From CAWJPY01 sp963844865 (lineage in GTDB: Bacteria > Acidobacteriota > Thermoanaerobaculia > Thermoanaerobaculales > Sulfomarinibacteraceae): a stretch of DNA of 34,544 nucleotides. Shown here piece by piece: positions 14,723 to 20,555 of this stretch (within the stretch, counting starts at the first letter, position 1; the number at the start of each line of letters is the position of its first letter). The notes under the pieces were generated by a model, which worked only from the letters and a program-made list of their open reading frames with translations, had not been told where the DNA came from and made no database searches. The DNA is taken from assembly GCA_963844865.1 (NCBI GenBank), contig CAWJPY010000026.1:1-34544 (forward strand). The letters are read 5' to 3'. The position numbers and the translations under genes were made by a program.

Positions 14723-16089
14723 GCACGAGTCGGATGTGGTGGAAGATCCCAGGCCTGGCGGGGTGCTCCCTGCTGCTGATGGCGAGCCTCCTGCGCGCGA
14801 TGCCGGGTGGGGACGATCGGACCGACGAGCTCCCGGACCTCATGGCCCCGCGTCGCCAGGCTCTCGTCGAGAGGATCTGCGGGGAGATCGGCCGGGTGTA
14901 CCCCTTCGAGGAGATCGGCCGCACGACACAGGAGGGAATCCTGCACCTGCTCCGCTCCGGTGATTACGACGACATCACCTCGAAGGAGGAGCTTGCTGCG
15001 CGGCTGACGGCGGACATGGAGAGTCTGAGCAAGGACAAGCACATGGATCTCATCTACGATCCGGTGATGGCGGCGGAGGTGCGGGCGTCGCAGGACGCCG
15101 GCGCCACCGACTCGGGTCCGATGCCTACGGAGGTCGAGAACGCGCGCTGGGACAACTACGGCTTCAAGGAGCTGCGCATCCTCGAGGGTCAGGTGGGTTA
15201 CCTCGACCTGCGCATGTTCTTCGCGGCCCGCTACGCCGGCCCCACCGCCGTCGCGGCCATGGACTTCCTGGGTCGCTGCAACGCCGTGATCTTGGACCTG
15301 CGCCTCAACGGCGGCGGATGGGAGGACATGGTCACGCTCCTGGCGAGCTACTTCGTCAACCTGGAGGATCCCGAGGTCCTCGCCATCAGCCGGTCGACCC
15401 TGGACGGAACCTACGAGGCCTCGGTCCTATCGGCCTACGTCCCCGGGAAGAGGCTGACCGCCCTGCCGATCTACATCTTGATCTCGTCGAGCACCGCGTC
15501 CGCCGCCGAGGCCTTCACCAGCACGGTGAAGCACCTGAACAAGAAGGTGACCCTGGTGGGACACACCACGGCGGGTGCGGAGAACCCGGTCGGGTACGTC
15601 CCGGTAGGCGACGGCTTCGTCCTGAAGATCCCCTGCTTCAAGCAGATATACGGCGGGGGCCGCAGCGGTTGGGAGGGGAAGGGGGTCGAGCCGGATGTGG
15701 AGGCGCCCTTCGACCGGACGCTGGAGACGGCCCATCTGCAGGCGCTGCGGACCCTCGCGGACCAGCTCACCGACAAGGTCGCGCGGGAAAGGCTCCAGTG
15801 GGCCATGGATGGCGTGCGCGCCGCAGCCGAGCCGGCGACCGTATCGCGCAGCACCCTGGAGTCATACGTCGGCAGCTACCGTGGCACCAGGGTTTCCCTG
15901 GAGGGGGACGACCTCTTCGTACAGTTCGGGGACCGGCCCAGGAGGCGGCTCCTCGCCATCGCGCCCGACTACTTCCTCGTGGAAGGTCGTGACGACGTGC
16001 GCTTGCGCTTCGTGAGCGAGCAGGGGAGGGTGATCGGCGTCGAGAGGCTGTACTCCGACGGGTACCGGATGTTGAGCCTGTCGAAGTGA
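14719..16089 (+). CDS. Exported S41-family peptidase (C-terminal-processing/IRBP-like)
   Basis: This 456-aa protein has an N-terminal hydrophobic export segment (residues ~8-28). The S41 core shows 'VGYLDLRMFFAARYAG', 'AVILDLRLNGGGWEDMV' and the catalytic region 'LISSSTASAAEAFTSTVK', where Ser before AAE is the nucleophile, followed by 'LVGHTTAGAENPVGYVPVGD' and the closing 'GKGVEPDVE'. A ~100-residue C-terminal beta domain (VGSYRGTRVSLEGDDLFVQF) follows. No PDZ domain is evident, so it resembles the IRBP/S41 hydrolases rather than CtpA. It probably degrades peptides or modifies exported proteins. It overlaps the MarR-GNAT gene by 4 bases and is co-transcribed. Confidence 0.87.
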   Translation: MSTSRMWWKIPGLAGCSLLLMASLLRAMPGGDDRTDELPDLMAPRRQALVERICGEIGRVYPFEEIGRTTQEGILHLLRSGDYDDITSKEELAARLTADMESLSKDKHMDLIYDPVMAAEVRASQDAGATDSGPMPTEVENARWDNYGFKELRILEGQVGYLDLRMFFAARYAGPTAVAAMDFLGRCNAVILDLRLNGGGWEDMVTLLASYFVNLEDPEVLAISRSTLDGTYEASVLSAYVPGKRLTALPIYILISSSTASAAEAFTSTVKHLNKKVTLVGHTTAGAENPVGYVPVGDGFVLKIPCFKQIYGGGRSGWEGKGVEPDVEAPFDRTLETAHLQALRTLADQLTDKVARERLQWAMDGVRAAAEPATVSRSTLESYVGSYRGTRVSLEGDDLFVQFGDRPRRRLLAIAPDYFLVEGRDDVRLRFVSEQGRVIGVERLYSDGYRMLSLSK

Positions 16090-16400
16090 TTCCTTCACCG
16101 ACGGTCGTTACAGGCCGTCCACGCGGGAAGGCGACGGACCGTGCCCTCTTCCTGCGGACCGAGGCATCTTGAACCCTGGCGGGTCGTGGTGGACGACCGC
16201 GAGTGGCACTCCCCGACCAAATCCTGGCACCGTTCATTTGGGGATGCCACGAAGCGAAGCGGAGAACCTGAGGCCGCCTCTTCGGGGGAGGTCGGGATCG
16301 GGCGTCGCGGCCGTCCTCTGTGCCGGGTCAGCGGCACCTCGCGCCTCCGGTCGAGGATGTGCCAATGTATGAACCTGACACTCCTGTGGAGGTGACACCA
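16090..16400. other. Gene-free stretch with a hairpin and R4
   Basis: It begins with the repeat hairpin 'ccgacggtcgttacaggccg' (16,098-16,117, related to 11,705-11,741), a possible terminator of the S41 operon. R4 copy 4 lies at 16,351-16,384. GGAGGTGA (16,388-16,395) is the ribosome-binding site of the next gene. Confidence 0.5.
16351..16384 (+). repeat. Dispersed repeat R4, copy 4
   Basis: 'gaggatgtgccaatgtatga' then 'acctgacactcc' aligns with 5,475, 10,565 and 11,673. It ends four bases before the ribosome-binding site of the pentapeptide-like gene. Confidence 0.5.
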
Positions 16401-16727
16401 GTGAGAGAGAAGTTCGGCGCACAGGAACCGGAGTGGGACTGCGGCGGAATCGGGCGCCTCGTGGCACGACGTGCCGCCGTGGGGGCGCTGGCCATCGGAG
16501 CGCAGGCCGTGGGGGCGCTGGCGCTGGGCGCCCTGGCGATCGGCACGCTGGCGCTGGGTCGCATCGCGATCGGGCGGTTGGCTGTCGGGAGAGGCGGGGT
16601 TGGTTCGCTCGCCATCGACGAGCTGAGTGTGCAGCGTCTGCGCGTCGGGGAGCTGGTGGTTACGGACGCGCTCGAGACTCCGCCGAGCCGTGGATCGGCG
16701 CCAGGAGAGACAACGTCAACGACGTGA
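16401..16727 (+). CDS. Small pentapeptide-repeat-like protein
   Basis: This 108-aa protein starts at GTG 16,401 (GGAGGTGA, 5-6 nt spacing). Residues ~28-87 are about 12 tandem five-residue units with a strict G-x-x-A-(I/V/L) rhythm: GALAI GAQAV GALAL GALAI, then GTLAL GRIAI GRLAV and so on, fading to DELSV QRLRV GELVV. This suggests a small right-handed beta-helix of the pentapeptide-repeat type, though its G/A-rich consensus differs from the classic A(D/N)LxX. There is no signal peptide. The last ~13 residues (SAPGETTSTT) are encoded by a fragment of repeat R2, so the present C-terminus was probably created by repeat insertion. The function is unknown. Confidence 0.68.
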   Translation: MREKFGAQEPEWDCGGIGRLVARRAAVGALAIGAQAVGALALGALAIGTLALGRIAIGRLAVGRGGVGSLAIDELSVQRLRVGELVVTDALETPPSRGSAPGETTSTT

Positions 16728-16735
16728 GATCCTGG
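16698..16735 (+). repeat. R2 fragment supplying the stop of the preceding gene
   Basis: 'gcgccaggagagacaacgtc' and 'aacgacgtgagatc' match 10,409-10,450 ('gtgccaggagaaacaaagtt', 'aacaaggtgcgatc'). The gene's last codons and TGA lie in it. Confidence 0.55.
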
Positions 16736-16805
16736 CTCTCACGTCCATCGCTGGCGTCGGAGTACGAAGGCTCGAGCCTGTCGCCGGAGCGGTCCGGCTG
16801 CCCGG

Positions 16806-17531
16806 CTATGGACGCTGCGCGACCAGCAGGTCTCGTTCAGGCGCCAACCCCCGGGCTTCACGGCGAACAGAGAGACCTGCGTGTTGCAGGACCTCGGCGA
16901 GCAGCTCGTGTCGGCACAGCCAGAGCTCGTGGCGTTCCACGAAATGCTCCACCGTCGTCCGCCCCTTGCGGAGCACGAGCCAGTGAAAGTCCAGGATCGC
17001 TCGCTCCCCATCGCGACCGGGGACACACGTGCGCGCACACTTGAGGTCTTCCCCGTCGAAGGTATGCATCATCAAGCGTCCCGCCACGAAGTCCGACGGG
17101 GGGACGAAGGGCTCGACGATGAGCACACCCCCAGGGCGGAGCGCTGCGGCAAAACAGCGCGCAGCCGACTCCAGACGCTCTCGATTCAGGAGATACCCGA
17201 TCGAGGAGAACAGGCAGAGCAGCGCATCGACCGGCCGCTCTACGTCGAAGCGGCCCATGTCTGCTTTGACCAGGCTGATCCCCGGCAGCTTCCGCCGCGC
17301 GAGGTCGAGCATCGCGTCGCTGACGTCGATGCCGGCCACGTCGTACCAGCGTTTCAGGTACGACAGGTGGCTTCCGGTGCCACACGCGACATCCAGCAAT
17401 GACGAGCCCTCGGCCACGCCGTACTGCCCGAGCAGCTCATGGATGCGTGCCGCTTCCTCGTCGTAACGCTTGAAGTGGTAGATCGCGTCGTACAGGTCAG
17501 CGCGATCGGAGTAGAGGGACTGGGTCTCCAT
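16806..17531 (-). CDS. Class I SAM-dependent methyltransferase
   Basis: This 241-aa protein contains motif I 'SSLLDVACGTGSHLSYL' (SAM-binding glycine loop), motif II 'VAGIDVSDAMLDLARRK', then 'LVKADMGRFDVERPVDALLCLFSSIGYL' split over two strands, and motif IV/V 'RPGGVLIVEPFVPPSDF'. The N-terminus 'YSDRADLYDAIYHFKRYDEEA' is typical of small-molecule methyltransferases. The substrate cannot be told. ATG 17,531 is preceded by GGAG. The frame is open to 17,759 without homology. It follows the arginase gene on the same strand after 121 bases and could be co-transcribed. Confidence 0.85.
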   Translation of the reverse strand: METQSLYSDRADLYDAIYHFKRYDEEAARIHELLGQYGVAEGSSLLDVACGTGSHLSYLKRWYDVAGIDVSDAMLDLARRKLPGISLVKADMGRFDVERPVDALLCLFSSIGYLLNRERLESAARCFAAALRPGGVLIVEPFVPPSDFVAGRLMMHTFDGEDLKCARTCVPGRDGERAILDFHWLVLRKGRTTVEHFVERHELWLCRHELLAEVLQHAGLSVRREARGLAPERDLLVAQRP

Positions 17532-17652
17532 CGAGTCATGCTCCACGGTTCCACGGGCACTGAGCGGTACCGGCGACGGTGCACAGGAGAGTAGCACGCG
17601 ACCCGGGCCGTCGACGTGGTCCTCGTCCGCGGGGGCGATGGGGCGCGGTGTC

Positions 17653-18564
17653 CTAGAGGATCTTCTGCCCCAGCAGCGAGCACAGCAGCTCGACGCCGAG
17701 GCGCGCCGTCTCGTTGCGGTGGTCGAGCACGGGGTTGGTCTCCACGAAGTCGACCGCAATGACCTTGCCGGTGTCTGCGAGCATCTCCATGGCGAGGTGG
17801 GCCTCGCGGAAGGAGATTCCCCCGGGGACAGGCGTCCCGACCCCCGGCGCGAAGTCGGGGTCCATACCGTCCATGTCGAAGCTGACGTGGATGCCGGCCG
17901 TCCCCGCGCTCGCCCGCTTGATCGCCTCCTCCATCACCGCCCGCATTCCCCGCTCGTCGATGTCGCGCATGGTGAAGGCGCCGATGCCCGTCGCCTTGAC
18001 GTTGGCGCGCTCGGGGTGGTCCACGTCGCGGATGCCGATGAGGGCCGCCCGTGCGCCGTCGACCATGGGCGAGTGCCCCGCGAGGTCGACGAGACGAGGC
18101 GCGCCCAGGCCGAGGGCGACAGCGAGGGGCATGCCGTGGATGTTCCCGCTCGGGGTCGTCTCCGCGGTGTTCGCGTCGGCGTGGGCGTCGAACCACAGGA
18201 GGCCGATCTTCTGCTTGTCGCGGTGGAAGTGGCGGGCGAGCCCGGCGATCGTGCCCATCGCCACCGAGTGGTCGCCGCCCAGGACCACGGGCAGGCTGTC
18301 CTCAACCGCCGTGTCGACCCGATCGCGGAGCACCGTGCACACCTCGAGGATCTCGTCGTGGTACTTCAGACGGTGATCGCCGGGCCCCTGCGTCTCCTGG
18401 ATCTTCACCGGGAGGTCGCCGGTGTCGCGGACCTCGTACCCGAGCCGGCGCAGGCGCTCGTCGACGTCGGCCACACGGAACGCGGAGGGCCCCATGTCGA
18501 CGCCGCGGCGGCCGGCGCCGAGGTCCAGGGGCACGCCGATCAGGGTCACGGCGCGGGCACTCAT
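17653..18564 (-). CDS. rocF: Arginase
   Basis: This 303-aa protein of the ureohydrolase family cleaves arginine to ornithine and urea in the cytoplasm using two Mn2+. All metal-binding motifs are present: 'VVLGGDHSVAMGT', 'LLWFDAHADANT' with the following 'NIHGMPLAVALG', and 'HVSFDMDGMDPDFAPGVG'. 'GVPLDLGAGRRGVDMGP' at the N-terminus and 'VETNPVLDHRNETARL' near the end are typical of arginase rather than agmatinase. Length is normal. ATG 18,564 has no obvious Shine-Dalgarno. No other arginine-degradation gene adjoins it, though ddaH is in the window. Confidence 0.92.
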   Translation of the reverse strand: MSARAVTLIGVPLDLGAGRRGVDMGPSAFRVADVDERLRRLGYEVRDTGDLPVKIQETQGPGDHRLKYHDEILEVCTVLRDRVDTAVEDSLPVVLGGDHSVAMGTIAGLARHFHRDKQKIGLLWFDAHADANTAETTPSGNIHGMPLAVALGLGAPRLVDLAGHSPMVDGARAALIGIRDVDHPERANVKATGIGAFTMRDIDERGMRAVMEEAIKRASAGTAGIHVSFDMDGMDPDFAPGVGTPVPGGISFREAHLAMEMLADTGKVIAVDFVETNPVLDHRNETARLGVELLCSLLGQKIL

Positions 18565-18848
18565 GTGGATGCGACGCTAGCACGTGCCCGAGTCACCTTC
18601 AACAGGCGGTCGGCGCCGCGCGTCCGGACGTCCAACGGGGCGATGGCATCTTTCGACATCCTCCGGGGCGTCACGCGGCGGCTTCCTCGTCGTTGGTGGA
18701 CGTCGACGGTTCGAAATCCTGGCGCCATCTTCAGCGCGCCATGGTTGCGGCCGTGTCGCGCCCGGGATGTGAGAGCGGCATCGTCCTGCTATCCTGGCCG
18801 ACCGGACCTGGCGGGTGCGATAGGCCCGGCGCGGGTCGAAAGGGGGCC

Positions 18849-19430
18849 ATGGTGAAGCGGTCACTGGGAGCGCGGGCGTTGGCGTTCACCACGCCGGTGT
18901 GGGTCATCGGCACCTACGACGAGAGCGGGCGGCCGAACGTCATGACGGCCTCGTGGGCCGGCATCTGCTGCTCGCGGCCGCCCTCGGTGGCGGTCTCCCT
19001 GCGCCGCGCCACCTACACCTACGGCTGCCTGACGGCCCGCAAGGCCTTCACGGTGGGCGTGCCGGACTCAGGCCACGCCGCGGCAGCGGACTTCTTCGGC
19101 ATCGCCTCGGGCCGCGACGTGGACAAGCTGGCCGCCGCCGGCCTCACCGCGGTGGCCAGCGAGGTGGTGGACGCGCCCTACGTGGCCGAGCTGCCGCTGG
19201 TCCTGGAGTGCCGCCTCAGCCACACCGTCGAGCTCGGTCTCCACACCCTTTTCGTGGGCGAGATCCTGGACGTGAAGGCCGACGAGGAGGTGCTGGGAGA
19301 GGACGGCCTGCCGGTGCCCGAGCGGGTGCGGCCGTTCAGCTACGCCCCCGAGACCCGGGCGTACCACGCCCTGGGCGAGCGCCTGGGGGAGGCGTACCGG
19401 CTGGGCAAGGATCTCGCCGGACGCCGCTGA
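18849..19430 (+). CDS. Flavin reductase family protein (FMN-binding split barrel)
   Basis: This 193-aa protein opens with 'TPVWVIGTYDESGRPNVMTASWAGI', the characteristic first strands of the flavin-reductase-like split barrel. 'CSRPPSVAVSLRRATYTYG' and 'RKAFTVGVPDSGHAAAADFFGIASGRDVDKL' form the FMN site, listed here in order. Many members are annotated as DIM6/NTAB-type reductases or FMN-binding proteins of unknown partner. ATG 18,849 follows AAGGGGG. An EamA transporter gene begins 15 bases after its stop, so the two form an operon. The preceding gap (18,565-18,848) has no gene. Confidence 0.88.
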   Translation: MVKRSLGARALAFTTPVWVIGTYDESGRPNVMTASWAGICCSRPPSVAVSLRRATYTYGCLTARKAFTVGVPDSGHAAAADFFGIASGRDVDKLAAAGLTAVASEVVDAPYVAELPLVLECRLSHTVELGLHTLFVGEILDVKADEEVLGEDGLPVPERVRPFSYAPETRAYHALGERLGEAYRLGKDLAGRR

Positions 19431-19445
19431 GCCGAGATTCGCGGC

Positions 19446-20375
19446 GTGGCGGCGCGAGCTCTCGCTGGAGTGCACGACAGGGTCCCCCGCTTCGTCCGCC
19501 TGTGGGCGGTCCTCGGAGTCCTGGCGATCTCCCTCTCCGCGGTGTGGGTGCGCCTGGCGGCCGCGCCACCGGAGACCGCGGCCTTCCTGCGCATGGCGTA
19601 CGCCCTGCCAGCTCTCGTGCTGCTGTGGCTGCCCCTGCGTCGGGCGGATCGCCGCGGTCGCCGGGAGCGGCTGCTGGCAGTGGTTGCCGGTGCGGTGCTG
19701 GCGGTGGACCTGGCGTTCTGGCACCGCTCCATCGGTCTCATCGGCGCCGGTCTCGCCACGGTGCTCGGCAACACCCAGGTGGTGTTCGTGGGGGCCGCCG
19801 CCTGGCTCCTGCACCGCGAGCGCCCGACGGTCCTGGCGCGGGCCCTGGTGCCGGCGGTGTTCGCCGGGGTCGCCCTCATCTCGGGCCTGGGGATGCCGGA
19901 CGCCTACGGCGTCGACCCGGTGATGGGGGCCGTGTTCGGTCTCCTCACGGGCATCAGCTACTCCACGTTTCTGCTCGTCTTCCGCGCGTCCAACCGGTCG
20001 CTGGCGCCCGCGGTGGGCCCGCTGCTCGATGCCACCGTCGGCGCTGCGGCGGCGGCTCTGGTCCTGGGTCTCGCCGACGGCGGGCTGCGCCTCGACCTGG
20101 GCTGGCGCGCCCACCTCTGGCTGGTGGCCCTGGCCCTGGGCTCCCAGGTGCTGGGCTGGCTGCTCATCTCCCGGGCCCTGCCGCGCATGCCCGCCCTGGA
20201 CACCTCCGTGATGCTGCTGCTGCAGCCCCTGGCCGCCGTGCTGTGGGGGCGCCTGGTGTTCGCCGAGGCGATGTCGCCGGTGCAGTGGGCGGGGGTCGTG
20301 CTGGTCCTCGCCGGCGTCGGTCTGCTGTCGCTCAAGGGCAGCGTCGAGTCGGCCCGCGGCCGCGCTCGCGAGTAG
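19446..20375 (+). CDS. EamA/DMT-family transporter
   Basis: This 309-aa protein has about ten hydrophobic segments arranged as two five-helix EamA halves. The first half includes 'VLGVLAISLSAVWVRLA', 'AVLAVDLAFWHRSIGLIGAG' and 'ATVLGNTQVVFVGAAAWLL'. The second half includes 'LVALALGSQVLGWLLISRAL' and 'LDTSVMLLLQPLAAVLWGRL', then 'FAEAMSPVQWAGVVLVLAGV'. DMT exporters move small metabolites such as amino acids across the inner membrane. The start is GTG 19,446, 15 bases after the flavin reductase stop. A perfect stem-loop follows the gene. Confidence 0.9.
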   Translation: MAARALAGVHDRVPRFVRLWAVLGVLAISLSAVWVRLAAAPPETAAFLRMAYALPALVLLWLPLRRADRRGRRERLLAVVAGAVLAVDLAFWHRSIGLIGAGLATVLGNTQVVFVGAAAWLLHRERPTVLARALVPAVFAGVALISGLGMPDAYGVDPVMGAVFGLLTGISYSTFLLVFRASNRSLAPAVGPLLDATVGAAAAALVLGLADGGLRLDLGWRAHLWLVALALGSQVLGWLLISRALPRMPALDTSVMLLLQPLAAVLWGRLVFAEAMSPVQWAGVVLVLAGVGLLSLKGSVESARGRARE

Positions 20376-20403
20376 TCGCAGCCTTCATCCCATGTGGCAC
20401 CGA

Positions 20404-20426
20404 GCAGGGAGTCATCGCCTCCCTGC
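20404..20426 (+). terminator. Stem-loop after the flavin reductase-EamA operon
   Basis: GCAGGGAG (20,404-20,411) pairs perfectly with CTCCCTGC (20,419-20,426) around a 7-nt loop, 28 bases after the EamA stop. There is no T-run, so it may need Rho or act as a stability hairpin. Confidence 0.5.
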
Positions 20427-20555
20427 GCCCCGCTGAGTCGATGAAGCAGCTCACCGCGGCGTGACGCGCCGCGCCGCGGGATCATCCCGGCGCCGAATGG
20501 TGATACAGTCGACGGTCATAGAAATCGAGACGATCCAGCTCGCGGGAGGCATCTG

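Noticed and set aside
18700..18735. GGTTCGAAATCC resembling a tRNA T-loop
   Set aside because: It has an extra base in the loop, and no acceptor stem, anticodon arm or D-arm could be found around it.
20404..20426. The perfect stem-loop as an intrinsic terminator of certain kind
   Set aside because: There is no T-run, so I list it only as a probable terminator at moderate confidence and not as a proven Rho-independent one.
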